Origin: Dethiosulfovibrio faecalis
GTDB taxonomy: Bacteria; Synergistota; Synergistia; Synergistales; Dethiosulfovibrionaceae
NCBI RefSeq assembly: GCF_021568795.1
Contig: NZ_JAKGUE010000011.1
Location: 17,731-81,730 of the forward strand
Direction of reading: 5' to 3'
Length of the DNA stretch: 64,000 bases
This document shows positions 1 to 8,139 of the stretch, one piece after another. Below the pieces are notes generated by a model. It was not told the origin of the DNA. It saw only the letters and a program-made list of their open reading frames with translations, and did no database searches. Made by a program: the position numbers and the translations under genes. Within the stretch, counting starts at the first letter, position 1. Every line of letters starts with the position of its first letter.

Positions 1-449
1 TGAGGCGTCTTTCTGGGAGCGTGAGGTCTTTGGTCCTCTCTTACATGGCCCTCTTTGCACCATCTCTGAAAGGTTCTCTCAGTGATGCCGACCTCTCTAC
101 AGGCTTTAGCCTGGGTCGCTCCGCTCGATACGGCTTCTTCGATCAGTTCTACTGCTTTACGGCGATCCGAGGCACCGATCAGTCGTCCTCGTTTTCCCCC
201 CAGATCGCCTGAATTAAGCAACCTCGTTCATGGTGTAGGTCTCGTGGACTATGAGGAACTTGTCTCTGGAACTCCAGCTGTCCGGTCTATCCTCATCACA
301 GGGAGCGGCTTTGCCGGACGCACGGAGCTCTTTTAGAGGGTGGTCACCGTTATGCCAGTCTCTTTCGATAATTTAGGTATGGACATGTTCTCCGGCGACA
401 TCATTCTCTTTTTGATTGCCTCTTTTTGTTCTTTGCTGTACCTCGCCAT
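1..449 (-). pseudogene. IS3-type transposase, orfA broken, orfB start
   Basis: The frame starts at 449 (ATG) behind a good GGAGGT ribosome site and reads MARYSKEQKEAIKKRM, a typical orfA beginning with an HTH. It stops after about 38 codons. Shifting frame recovers KELRASGKAAPCDEDRP, with the few residues between (normally the end of the HTH) missing. This part stops after MNEVA. A third piece encodes AIWGENEDD followed by a stop, which is the usual orfA end. Overlapping it in another frame is the start of orfB (RRKAVELIEEAVSSGATQAK), open to the window edge. So orfA has suffered at least two deletions, one removing most of its C-terminal half. The truncated orfA cannot make a working DNA-binding subunit. 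The frame junctions were read by eye and need realignment. Confidence 0.65.
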
Positions 450-505
450 GTGTCGCACCTCCAGGGAGCCTCTCTCGGCTCGCTAAACTAGTCTATCATG
501 AGACA
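1..505 (-). mobile_element. Partial, degenerate IS3-family insertion sequence
   Basis: The minus strand carries remains of the two overlapping frames typical of IS3-family transposases (orfA, and the start of orfB running off the window). The likely outer end is near position 505, where minus-strand sequence starts TGTCTCATGATAG, about 55 bases before the orfA start. The TG start fits the usual IS3 TG...CA ends. The opposite end lies outside the window, so neither the inverted repeat pair nor a target-site duplication can be checked. The family assignment comes from recognisable transposase sequence; the exact end is inferred. Confidence 0.6.
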
Positions 506-571
506 CCTATTTGGGCAGGCAGGGCCCACAAGAGCTATATTTTATGTGCCCAACCCCAAAACATCACCCCT

Positions 572-614
572 AGAAGGCTAGGACCGTCTCCATCGGACGG
601 TCCTAGCCTTCTTT
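572..614. terminator. Strong hairpin terminator
   Basis: A perfect 17-bp inverted repeat (572-588 with 596-612) with a 7-base loop. A short T-run follows on the plus strand. It lies just past the stop of the minus-strand crotonase gene at 623, so it probably ends that transcript and shields it from the IS remnant. Confidence 0.75.
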
Positions 615-622
615 AACTCCTG

Positions 623-1402
623 CTACCTCCCCTGCCAAACCGGGGTTCGCTTCCCCAGAAAAGCCTCCAGCCCCTCCCTGGCGTCTTCCGTCGCGGCCAG
701 TGCGGCGAATCTTTCTCCTGCGGCCTCTATGGCCCGCTCCAACGGCAGGCTTTCCATCTGCTGCAATCCCCTCTTGCCGGTCTTCAGGGCAAGAGGGCTC
801 TTTTTAGCCAGCTTCTTTGCGAATTCCATGGTGGCCTCCTCCAGCTTTTCCTGGGGAACCACCCGATAGGCTATGCCCAGTTTCAGGGCCTCCTCGGCGG
901 GGATGAAGTCCCCGGTGAGAACATACTGAAGAGCCCGTTTAGGGCCTATCCAGCGGGAAAGCTGATACCCCGGTTCCAGACAGATCAGCCCCACGTTTAT
1001 GGCGGTGGTTCCGAAAACGGCGTTCTCCGCCGCCACTATGAAGTCGCAGGCCAGGGCCAGCCCGGCTCCGTTGGCCAGTGTATAGCCCTGAACCGAGGCG
1101 ATAACCGGCTTGGACATGGAGAAGAGGACGTTGTTGTGTCGGTCCATCAGCCGCAAAAAATCCCTAATCTCATGGCGTTCTTTGGACAGAAACTCTTTCA
1201 GGTCTATCCCTGTGGAAAAGTTCTTTCCCGCCCCGTCCAGCACGACGACCACCACCGACGGATCGGACTCCATGGCCTCCAGCGAATCGCATAGACCTCT
1301 TGCCAGCTCGGTGGAGAAGGTGTTCATCGACTCCGGCCTGTTCAACGTGATTCGTCCTACTCCATCATCGACCTTCGTTATAACCGTTTTCGACTCCGTC
1401 AT
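623..1402 (-). CDS. Enoyl-CoA hydratase/isomerase (crotonase) family protein lacking catalytic Glu
   Basis: A 259-residue protein of typical crotonase length. The oxyanion-hole region (FSTGIDLKEF, residues 62-71) and the ANGAGLALACDF segment (110-121) are intact, so it should bind an acyl-CoA thioester. By alignment from memory with enoyl-CoA hydratase, the two catalytic glutamates fall at Ala134 (in GTTAINVG) and Gln159 (in RALQYVLTG). Hydratase activity is therefore doubtful and isomerase, hydrolase or another crotonase chemistry is possible. The start ATG follows GGAGGA. It is monocistronic, with its own promoter at 1466-1493 and terminator at 572-614. Family call is secure; substrate is unknown. 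Confidence 0.88.
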   Translation of the reverse strand: MTESKTVITKVDDGVGRITLNRPESMNTFSTELARGLCDSLEAMESDPSVVVVVLDGAGKNFSTGIDLKEFLSKERHEIRDFLRLMDRHNNVLFSMSKPVIASVQGYTLANGAGLALACDFIVAAENAVFGTTAINVGLICLEPGYQLSRWIGPKRALQYVLTGDFIPAEEALKLGIAYRVVPQEKLEEATMEFAKKLAKKSPLALKTGKRGLQQMESLPLERAIEAAGERFAALAATEDAREGLEAFLGKRTPVWQGR

Positions 1403-1465
1403 TTTATTATTCCTCCTCGAAACGAAAAACCACTATACCAGCCGTTTCCACGAAAATCCTTCTCA

Positions 1466-1493
1466 ACTATACACGGCCCCTTTTAGCTGTCAA
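1466..1493 (-). promoter_or_regulatory. Sigma70-type promoter of the crotonase gene
   Basis: On the minus strand, TTGACA (1493-1488) is followed after 16 bases by TATAGT (1471-1466), about 64 bases before the ATG. Both boxes are near consensus. Confidence 0.65.
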
Positions 1494-1774
1494 AGAGGCT
1501 TTATCAGGCAAAAAAACAGCTCTTCCCCGCCACAGAAGGTGCTTTTTTGCAAAAAAACGGCTTTTTTCATCTGCCGAAACACACCAAAAAAACGCCGAAC
1601 ATTCAGTCCGATAAAGTTCATAGCTCCCCAGCGAAAGGGCTTTACACAGATGAAACATCACAAGGTTGTTTTTTTTGACCTTTTTTGCTCAGACTTCGAG
1701 TCGCAGCTTTCTATATAAATTTAATAATTTTGTACTTTAACGTTCAAGTATACTGTATAAGAGGCGAAAACATT

Positions 1775-1803
1775 TTGATTTTCAAGTTTAGTTACCGTAT
1801 AGT
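1775..1803 (+). promoter_or_regulatory. Sigma70-type promoter of the GntR/aco operon
   Basis: TTGATT (1775-1780), a 17-base spacer and TATAGT (1798-1803) precede the TTG start of the GntR gene by about 80 bases. Confidence 0.6.
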
Positions 1804-1829
1804 GGTAATAACGCAGGTGCTGTACAACT

Positions 1830-1852
1830 TGTATGGAACTGGAATACATACA
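1830..1852. promoter_or_regulatory. Candidate GntR operator palindrome
   Basis: TGTATG (1830-1835) and CATACA (1847-1852) form a perfect 6-bp inverted repeat with an 11-base spacer. It lies 20-50 bases downstream of the predicted transcription start and before the regulator gene, where an autoregulatory site would sit. That GntR binds it is inference. Confidence 0.4.
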
Positions 1853-1883
1853 CTAAAGTGCCATTTCGAGAGGAGGCACCGCA

Positions 1884-2510
1884 TTGAGGACCCGAAAAAA
1901 GGATCTGGCCTACAAGGCGATCAAACAGATGATCATGGATAAAGAGCTTACGGAGGAACACTACGTATCGGAGAACAATCTGGCAAAAAAGCTCGATATG
2001 AGCAGAACTCCTGTGAGGGAGGCTCTGCTCCGGCTGCAATCGGAGGGATTCATAAACATCATCCCCAACAAGGGAGCAGTTGTCAGCAATGTCTCGGTGG
2101 TCATCGCCAAGGAGTTCTACGACATGAGGATGGCCATAGAGGAGTTCGTTGTCCGCAACGTGGCGGACAGGCTCACTCAGGAACACCTTGAGCACATGGA
2201 TCTATTGTTGAAGGAGCAGGAAAAAGCCTGCGAGAAAGGCGATCTGGACGGTTATCTGAGAGCAGACAGCGAGTTTCACGATTATTTTCTGCTCATATAC
2301 GAAAACCAGACCATATGGGACGCCATATTGCAGGTGAGACAGCGGTTTCACGCCGTAGGAGTAAACGTCCTGTCGACCCAGAAGGACATCTGGACGTCTC
2401 TGGCCTATCACAAGGAGATAGTGGACGCACTGAAACAGGGTGATGTGGAGAGGGCGGTTCAGGTGACCCACGACCATCTGAAGTTCGGCAAAACCAACCT
2501 TATACGTTGA
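1884..2510 (+). CDS. GntR-family (FadR/FCD subfamily) transcriptional regulator
   Basis: A 208-residue repressor-type protein. The N-terminal winged helix-turn-helix (about residues 8-70) contains the signature LAKKLDMSRTPVREALLRL. The all-helical C-terminal part (80-200) is an FCD ligand domain with the metal-type His residues (SEFHDYF, HKEIVDAL). The start is TTG at 1884, chosen because AGGAGG sits at 1871-1876. It is the first gene before the acetoin/2-oxoacid dehydrogenase-TRAP operon and so probably senses the substrate or a breakdown product and controls that operon and itself. FCD regulators usually bind small organic acids; the actual ligand is unknown. Confidence 0.9.
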   Translation: MRTRKKDLAYKAIKQMIMDKELTEEHYVSENNLAKKLDMSRTPVREALLRLQSEGFINIIPNKGAVVSNVSVVIAKEFYDMRMAIEEFVVRNVADRLTQEHLEHMDLLLKEQEKACEKGDLDGYLRADSEFHDYFLLIYENQTIWDAILQVRQRFHAVGVNVLSTQKDIWTSLAYHKEIVDALKQGDVERAVQVTHDHLKFGKTNLIR

Positions 2511-2603
2511 CCCGTATCGAAGACTGCAGCTTCGTTGGGAATAGATAGCCAAAAACGCGAGTGCGAGGGTGAAAGGTACAACACAAAGAGGAGGGTGCGG
2601 CAT

Positions 2604-3608
2604 ATGTGTGCGAAAGCGATCCTTAAAGAGCCGACGATCCCGGTCAAGAATTACGATCGAGATCTGTTGATAGAGCTCTACCGCAAGATGGTCTCGATCC
2701 GTCTCTTCGAGCAGAAGGTCGAACATCATTTCCTGGCCGGGGATATTCCCGGTTTCGTCCATCTGTACATCGGAGAGGAAGGCATCGGCACCGGGGTGAT
2801 GGCCAACCTTACCAAGGAAGACTATATCGAGAGTACCCACAGAGGACACGGTCACACCATAGCCAAGGGCGCCGATCTGAATCGGATGATGGCGGAGATT
2901 TTCGGCAAGAAGACCGGCTATTGCAAGGGCAAGGGCGGTTCGATGCATATAGCGGACTTCAGCGTCGGCATGCTTGGCGCCAACGGCATCGTCGGCGGAG
3001 GATATACCCTGGCCGTCGGAGCGGCTCTGGCCTCCAAGCTTCGTGAGGACGGCAGAATTTCCGTGGTGTTCTTCGGAGACGGAGCGTCCAACAGAGGCAC
3101 CTTCCATGAGGCGCTGAACATGGCGGCGGCATGGAAACTGCCGGTCCTTTTCGTGTGCGAGAACAACGAGTGGGCCTCCACTACTCCCTATCTCACCACG
3201 ACCTCGGTGGCGGACATAGCCGACCGGGCTCAGGGCTACGGTATTCCCGGCTATATGGTGGACGGCAACGACGTCCTTTCCGTCTACGAGACCTCAAAGG
3301 AAGTGGTGGATTACATCCGTTCCGGCAACGGACCGGTTCTTCTCGAGTGCAAGACCTACAGGATAAAGGGACACTTCGTCGGCGACCCCGAAAAGTACCG
3401 CACCAAGGAAGAGGTCCAGGAGGTCTTCGACAACAACAACCCGATAAACCGGTTCGAGGAGAAGGTTATCGAGGCGGGCGTTCTTTCCCGAGAGGACCTG
3501 GACGCAGTCTACGGCGAGGTGGAGGCGGCCATAGAAGAGGCCGTGCGCTATGCGTTGGAGAGCCCCGAGCCTGACCCCTCGGAGCTGTTCGACGATCTTT
3601 ACGTGTAG
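2604..3608 (+). CDS. acoA: Acetoin/2-oxoacid dehydrogenase E1, alpha subunit
   Basis: A 334-residue thiamine-diphosphate enzyme subunit. The cofactor motif GDGASNRGTFHEALN...CENN is clear, as is the KGGSMHI segment typical of E1 alpha. The family decarboxylates or cleaves acetoin, pyruvate or branched 2-oxoacids and passes the acyl group to lipoyl-E2. The start ATG at 2604 follows GAGGAGGG; the frame is open further upstream, but no ribosome site supports an earlier start. E1 beta follows 18 bases later. Length and sequence feel closest to AcoA, but the TRAP carboxylate transporter in the same operon leaves a 2-oxoacid as a serious alternative substrate. Confidence 0.9.
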   Translation: MCAKAILKEPTIPVKNYDRDLLIELYRKMVSIRLFEQKVEHHFLAGDIPGFVHLYIGEEGIGTGVMANLTKEDYIESTHRGHGHTIAKGADLNRMMAEIFGKKTGYCKGKGGSMHIADFSVGMLGANGIVGGGYTLAVGAALASKLREDGRISVVFFGDGASNRGTFHEALNMAAAWKLPVLFVCENNEWASTTPYLTTTSVADIADRAQGYGIPGYMVDGNDVLSVYETSKEVVDYIRSGNGPVLLECKTYRIKGHFVGDPEKYRTKEEVQEVFDNNNPINRFEEKVIEAGVLSREDLDAVYGEVEAAIEEAVRYALESPEPDPSELFDDLYV

Positions 3609-3626
3609 AGGCTGGAGGGATCTATT

Positions 3627-4610
3627 ATGGCTGAGACAAAGAAGATCACATTCTCCCAGGCCACCCTTGAGGCCATGCAGGAGGAGATGGAGAGAGACGA
3701 TACCGTCTTCGTGATGGGCGAGGACATCGCCAGACAGGGCGGCATTTTCGGACAGTTCAAGGGACTTCCCGACTCTTTCGGTTCCGACAGGGTCCGAGAC
3801 ACCCCGATAACCGAGACCGCCATCGTAGGAGCGGCGGTAGGAGCCGCTCTGGCCGGGATGCGCCCCATAGCGGATATGCACTTCGCCGACTTCATGCTGG
3901 TCTGCGGAGACGAGATATACAACCAGATGGCCAAGGTCCACTATATGTTCGGCGGCCAGAAGACCGTTCCCATGGTGCTTCGCGCCCCGGACGGACTGAT
4001 AAATCAGGCGGCAGCCCAACACTCCCAGAGCCTGGAGGCTATATTCCAGCACATACCGGGCCTCAAGGTAGTGGCTCCGTCCAACCCGGCGGACGCCAAG
4101 GGCCTCCTCAAGTCGGCCATAAGGGACGACAACCCGGTCATCTATTTCGAGCACAAGGCCCTGTTCAATACCAAGGGCGAAGTTCCCGTAGAGGAGTATT
4201 TCACCCCCATCGGAAAGGCCGACATAGTGACGGAGGGGTCGGATCTGACCATAGTTTCCTACTCGAACTGCCTCCAGACGGTGGCTAAACCCGTAGCGGA
4301 GATGGCGGAGAAGGAGGGTATTTCGGTTGAGCTGATAGACCTTCGTACCATCTCCCCCATAGACAAGGACGCCATTCTGGAGTCGGTGGCCAAGACCAGC
4401 CGTCTCGCGATAATACACGAAGCTGTGAAGCAGGGCGGAGTCGGTGGCGAGATCGCCGCAATAGTCGCAGAGGAAGGCCTGGACTACCTGGACGCCCCGA
4501 TAATGCGTTTCGGATCTCCCTTCACGCCGGTTCCCTTCGCCAGACCTCTGGAGCAGGCTTACCGTCTCAAACCGGAGGCCATCCTAGAGGGCATCAAGAG
4601 GATGTTCTAG
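3627..4610 (+). CDS. acoB: Acetoin/2-oxoacid dehydrogenase E1, beta subunit
   Basis: A 327-residue partner of the alpha subunit with a transketolase-type pyrimidine-binding domain (1-180; MGEDIARQGGIFGQ, RVRDTPITETAIVGAAVGAA) and a C-terminal transketolase domain (195-327; SYSNCLQTV...IDLRTISPID). The Glu in the TPITE motif is the residue that activates thiamine diphosphate in this family. A good ribosome site (GGAGGG) precedes the ATG. It is the second structural gene of the operon. With AcoA it should form the alpha2beta2 E1 in the cytoplasm. Confidence 0.92.
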   Translation: MAETKKITFSQATLEAMQEEMERDDTVFVMGEDIARQGGIFGQFKGLPDSFGSDRVRDTPITETAIVGAAVGAALAGMRPIADMHFADFMLVCGDEIYNQMAKVHYMFGGQKTVPMVLRAPDGLINQAAAQHSQSLEAIFQHIPGLKVVAPSNPADAKGLLKSAIRDDNPVIYFEHKALFNTKGEVPVEEYFTPIGKADIVTEGSDLTIVSYSNCLQTVAKPVAEMAEKEGISVELIDLRTISPIDKDAILESVAKTSRLAIIHEAVKQGGVGGEIAAIVAEEGLDYLDAPIMRFGSPFTPVPFARPLEQAYRLKPEAILEGIKRMF

Positions 4611-4613
4611 CCC

Positions 4614-5120
4614 ATGGGGACCTTCGAGGCGGCGACGCCCAGAGGAGCCAGACGGATAGCGGTTCGAATAACCCCGGGCAGCGACTTGTTCCAGGGGATA
4701 AGAGATGTCTGCCGCCATTTCGGCATAACCTGCGCCTCCGTCGAGAGCGCTCTGGGAAGCCTGGCATCTGCCACAGTGGTGTGTATATCCGACGACTCCG
4801 AATCCCCCTCGGGGGCCTCCTACAAAGAGCCGACCCATATCGAGGCTCCTATGGAACTGGTAGCCCTCTGTGGAACGGTAGGCGCCATGGATGGGGAGAC
4901 CTCCATACATCTTCACGGAACGGTGGCGCTGGACGAGAAAACGCCCTACTGCGGACACCTGGTAGACGACGGGAAGAACACCGTTCTGGCTACAGTGGAG
5001 ATGCAGATAGTGGAGCTTATAGGGATGAACTGGGTCCGTCGTCACGACCCGGAGACAGGTTTCACTCTTTTCAAACCGGAAGACAGCCGTTATCCGGATA
5101 TCGGAGAGCCCGGGAGGTGA
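4614..5120 (+). CDS. PPC/DUF296-domain protein
   Basis: A 168-residue protein spanning one PPC (DUF296) domain: the segment around SIHLHGTVALDEKTPYCGHL (about 103-122) is the characteristic metal-binding-like His cluster. In plants this domain is joined to AT-hook DNA-binding proteins; stand-alone bacterial members form trimers and mostly have no assigned function. The start lies 3 bases past the E1 beta stop, so translation is probably coupled. Its place inside a dehydrogenase-transporter operon suggests a role tied to the substrate or to regulation of the pathway, but nothing in the sequence shows which. Family call is good, function unknown. Confidence 0.8.
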   Translation: MGTFEAATPRGARRIAVRITPGSDLFQGIRDVCRHFGITCASVESALGSLASATVVCISDDSESPSGASYKEPTHIEAPMELVALCGTVGAMDGETSIHLHGTVALDEKTPYCGHLVDDGKNTVLATVEMQIVELIGMNWVRRHDPETGFTLFKPEDSRYPDIGEPGR

Positions 5121-5186
5121 TCGTTCAGGAATAAAACGCGGTCGATGTGTTTCGATAGGCTTCGTATATATCAAGGAGGGAAAAAC

Positions 5187-6266
5187 ATGAGGAAAGTGGT
5201 TTCTGCGGTTCTGCTGGCAACTCTGGTCCTTTGTTTCGCAGCTCCCGGCTTCGCGGCGTACAAGAGCGAGTACAAGATGAGCGTCGTCCCCGGCGCCATA
5301 ACCCCCTGGGGAATGGGCGCGGGATACTTCGCCGATCTGGTCAAGGAACGCACCGACGGACGGGTGAACATAAAGGTCTACTACTCGGGACAGCTTTTCG
5401 CCGGTAAACAGACCTCCGAGTTCCTGCTTCTTCGCAACGGCGCCATAGACTTCTCCCTGGCATCGACCATCAACTGGTCTCCCCAGGTCAACGAGCTGAA
5501 CCTTCCGGCTCTGCCCTTCTTCATCTCCGCCAACGGGGATGATCGTTACGCCGCCATGGACGCCATCGAAAACGGCAAATCGGGAAAGATGATGGTCGAC
5601 GCGGTGGAGAAGAAAGGCGTCAAGTTCCTCGCCTGGGGTGAGAACGGATTCCGCGAGATGACCAACAGCGTCAGAGAAGTAGCCTCTCCAGAGGACATGA
5701 AGGACCTCAAGCTTCGGGTCGTCGGCAGCCCCATATATATCGACACCTTCAAAGCCCTGGGAGCCAACCCGATCAACATGAACTGGTCCGAGGCGACCAC
5801 CGCCTTCCAGCAGCGAGTCGTGGACGGTCAGGAGAACCCTCTTACCGGAATCTGCATCCCCGTCAAGATCTGGAACTACCATAAGTTCCTCACCAACTGG
5901 CACTATGTCATCGACCCCCTCCTTCTGTGCACCAACCCGAAGACCTGGAAGGGCTTCTCCGAGGAGGACCAGAAGATCATAGCCCAGGCCGCGGTTGATG
6001 CCATGAAGTACCAGAAGGCCGTAGCCAGAGCCGGTCTCGACGACGGCGAATCCGTCGCATATCTCGAGAGCATCAATATCACTCCCGAATATCCCAATCC
6101 CTACGCGACCTGCGAGGAAGAGGGCATGACCGTCACCAATCTGACTCCGGAAAACCTCAAGGCCTTCCGTGACGCTACCGCCCAGGTACGTGCCGACTGG
6201 ACCAAGAAGCTCGGTGCCGAGCTTGTCGCGGCAGCCGAGGAGGACATGGCATCCATCAATAAGTAA
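5187..6266 (+). CDS. dctP: TRAP transporter solute-binding protein (DctP family)
   Basis: A 359-residue periplasmic protein with an N-terminal signal peptide (MRKVVSAVLLATLVLCFAAP, cut near AFA-A). The DctP fold motifs are present: LRVVGSPIYIDTFKALGANP, in which the Arg is the family's carboxylate-anchoring residue, and VVDGQENPL. The start ATG at 5187 follows AAGGAGGG; an upstream in-frame start would spoil the signal peptide. It delivers its ligand to DctQM encoded next. The conserved Arg suggests a carboxylate ligand, which fits a 2-oxoacid better than neutral acetoin. It resembles the second DctP of this window (44368-45462). Confidence 0.92.
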   Translation: MRKVVSAVLLATLVLCFAAPGFAAYKSEYKMSVVPGAITPWGMGAGYFADLVKERTDGRVNIKVYYSGQLFAGKQTSEFLLLRNGAIDFSLASTINWSPQVNELNLPALPFFISANGDDRYAAMDAIENGKSGKMMVDAVEKKGVKFLAWGENGFREMTNSVREVASPEDMKDLKLRVVGSPIYIDTFKALGANPINMNWSEATTAFQQRVVDGQENPLTGICIPVKIWNYHKFLTNWHYVIDPLLLCTNPKTWKGFSEEDQKIIAQAAVDAMKYQKAVARAGLDDGESVAYLESINITPEYPNPYATCEEEGMTVTNLTPENLKAFRDATAQVRADWTKKLGAELVAAAEEDMASINK

Positions 6267-6289
6267 AGAACCACGTAACTAAAGAAACC

Positions 6290-6321
6290 GGAGGGGGAGG
6301 ACGGCTCTCCCCTTCCCCTCC
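6290..6321 (+). promoter_or_regulatory. Hairpin between dctP and dctQ
   Basis: GGAGGGG (6290-6296) can pair with CCCCTCC (6315-6321), and an overlapping GGGGAG/CTCCCC pairing (6294-6299 with 6307-6312) is also possible. There is no T-run, so this is more likely an mRNA-stabilising or attenuating stem that keeps binding-protein levels above membrane-protein levels. A similar stem sits at the same place in the second TRAP operon. Confidence 0.4.
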
Positions 6322-6348
6322 TTCACAGACCGAAAGGGGTGGCGGCTA

Positions 6349-6819
6349 GTGATAGCTAAATTTTTCGATCACTTCGAGGAGATACTTGGATCGATTCTGG
6401 TCGCCGTAATGGTGACCATCTCCTTCGTAAACGTGATAACCAGATATTTTATAAGGATGTCTCTTTCCTGGTCCGAGGAGATAACGGTAAACCTTTTCGT
6501 ATGGGTGGTCATGCTCGGAACGGCCATAGCCTTCAAGAAAGGCTCCCATCTGGGAATGGAGTTCATATACGAGAGGTTTCCCGACCGTATCAAGAAGGTT
6601 TTGTTCCTTCTCTCGGCAATTTTATCGATAGCTTTCTTCGTCGTTCTCGGATGGCTCGGAGCCATAGAGGTCAAAGACGAGATAGATCTCTGCGTAATAA
6701 CCGAGTCCCTGGCGATACCGGTTTGGTACTACACCATAGCTATACCGGTCTTCTCGGTTCTGGTCGTCTTCAGAATACTCCAGAACGTGGTCAAGTCCCT
6801 CAGGGACCACACTTACTAA
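6349..6819 (+). CDS. dctQ: TRAP transporter small membrane subunit (DctQ family)
   Basis: A 156-residue inner-membrane protein with four hydrophobic segments (about 12-34, 48-66, 85-108 and 125-145). The SWSEEITVNLFVWVVMLGTA segment is typical of DctQ. The start is GTG at 6349 with AAAGGGGTGG upstream. It pairs with the large DctM subunit encoded 12 bases downstream to form the Na+-driven permease fed by DctP. Confidence 0.9.
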   Translation: MIAKFFDHFEEILGSILVAVMVTISFVNVITRYFIRMSLSWSEEITVNLFVWVVMLGTAIAFKKGSHLGMEFIYERFPDRIKKVLFLLSAILSIAFFVVLGWLGAIEVKDEIDLCVITESLAIPVWYYTIAIPVFSVLVVFRILQNVVKSLRDHTY

Positions 6820-6831
6820 GGGGGCAAGACA

Positions 6832-8127
6832 ATGGATTTTTCCGATCCCGCAATATGGACTCTAATTCTTTTCATCGTCCCCCTGCTGGTAAAGGTTCCC
6901 ATAGCCATAGCCTTGGGAGGAGCGGCCGTAGCGGTGGTCCACTTCTGGGACATGGGGCTTCCCATGATCTCCTACAACTTTTTCGCCGGAATAGCCAAGT
7001 TTCCCCTGCTTGCCATACCTTTCTTCATCATGGCGGGGGTGATAATGGAAAAGGCCGGCATAGCCGAACGTATCATCGACCTCATGAAGAAAATGGTCGG
7101 CAATATGACCGGAGGCCTTGCCATAGCGACGGTGGCGGTTGCCACATTCTGGGGTGCGGTCAGCGGTTCCGGCCCGGCGACGGTCGCGGCTCTGGGACTG
7201 ATACTGATACCGGGAATGGCCGTGGCCGGATACGATAAGCCGTTCGCCGCTGCTACGGTTTCGGTTGCATCTGGGCTCGCCATAGTGATACCCCCGAGCA
7301 TCGCCTTCATAGTTTACGGCGGCGTGGCAAACGTCTCCATACCGGCCCTCTTCGCCGCCGGATTCATACCGGGAGCCATAGTTGCTCTCTTCATGATGGG
7401 AGCGGTTTACCTGGTCTCCAAAAAGAAAGGCTACGGCGGAGGTGAACCTGCCAAACCAGGGGAGACCTTCACGGCCTTCAAGAGATCCTTCTGGGGCATA
7501 CTGGCCCCCGTAATAATCCTCGGAGGAATCTACGGAGGGATATTCACCCCCACAGAGGCGGCGGCGGTAGCCGTGTTCTACGGTCTTTTCGTCGGGGTGT
7601 TCGTCTACAGAAAGATAAATTCCCTCAAGGTGGTCTACGAGATACTGTCCTCCACCGTCGTGGCCACATCGGTCGTCATGATAGTGGTTACCTGCGCCGG
7701 ACTGTTTTCCTGGGTCGGAGCTACGGTGGGTCTGATCGAGAAGGCCGCAGGAGTTCTCCTCGGCATATCCCAGTCTCAGTGGGTAATACTGTTTATGATC
7801 AACATAATCCTGCTGTTCGCCGGGATGGTGCTGGACGCGATATCCATATACTACGTGTTTCTGCCCATACTCCTGCCTATCATGGCCCACTTCGGCTGGG
7901 ATCCCATCTGGTTCGGAGTCATGATGACCATCAACCTGGCGGTAGGACAGGTGACCCCTCCCGTGGCGGTCAACCTCTACGTGGGGGCCAACATAAGCGG
8001 ACTGACCATAGAGGACATAAGCCGTCCGGCCATTCCTCTCATACTGGCCGCCCTGCTCGCACTTATCGTCGTTATCCTCTTCCCCCAGCTTTCGACCTGG
8101 ATGCCGAACATGCTGGGACTTAACTAG
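6832..8127 (+). CDS. dctM: TRAP transporter large permease (DctM family)
   Basis: A 431-residue protein with about twelve hydrophobic segments and the DctM hallmarks SGSGPATVAALGLILIPGM and PPSIAFIVYGG, plus NLAVGQVTPPVAVNLYVG near the end. It carries substrate and Na+ across the inner membrane. The ATG follows AGGGGGC. It ends 12 bases before the E2 gene, so transporter and enzyme subunits share one transcript. Confidence 0.95.
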   Translation: MDFSDPAIWTLILFIVPLLVKVPIAIALGGAAVAVVHFWDMGLPMISYNFFAGIAKFPLLAIPFFIMAGVIMEKAGIAERIIDLMKKMVGNMTGGLAIATVAVATFWGAVSGSGPATVAALGLILIPGMAVAGYDKPFAAATVSVASGLAIVIPPSIAFIVYGGVANVSIPALFAAGFIPGAIVALFMMGAVYLVSKKKGYGGGEPAKPGETFTAFKRSFWGILAPVIILGGIYGGIFTPTEAAAVAVFYGLFVGVFVYRKINSLKVVYEILSSTVVATSVVMIVVTCAGLFSWVGATVGLIEKAAGVLLGISQSQWVILFMINIILLFAGMVLDAISIYYVFLPILLPIMAHFGWDPIWFGVMMTINLAVGQVTPPVAVNLYVGANISGLTIEDISRPAIPLILAALLALIVVILFPQLSTWMPNMLGLN

Positions 8128-8133
8128 GAGGTG
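8126..8133 (+). promoter_or_regulatory. Ribosome site fixing the TTG start of E2
   Basis: AGGAGGTG at 8126-8133 lies 6 bases before TTG at 8140. The in-frame GTG at 8131 is part of this ribosome site and cannot be the start. Confidence 0.7.
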
Positions 8134-8139
8134 TCTCGT

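Larger units (their letters stand above)
1403..1883. other. Divergent intergenic region, 481 bp
   Basis: This separates the crotonase gene (minus) from the GntR-led operon (plus). It holds one consensus-like promoter for each side and an inverted repeat near the GntR start, listed separately. The middle (about 1495-1770) is AT-rich with several A and T runs and no convincing gene, hairpin or RNA motif. Confidence 0.6.

Noticed and set aside
1467..1661. 64-codon minus-strand frame in the intergenic region
   Set aside because: It overlaps the crotonase promoter, has no ribosome site and no similarity I recognise.
3294..4418. Long minus-strand open frame (374 codons) opposite the E1 genes
   Set aside because: Low-complexity composition, no ribosome site and full overlap with well-supported E1 subunits; it reflects codon bias of the real genes.
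4584..5903. Minus-strand open frame of 439 codons
   Set aside because: Opposite the PPC and DctP genes; no recognisable domain and no start signal.
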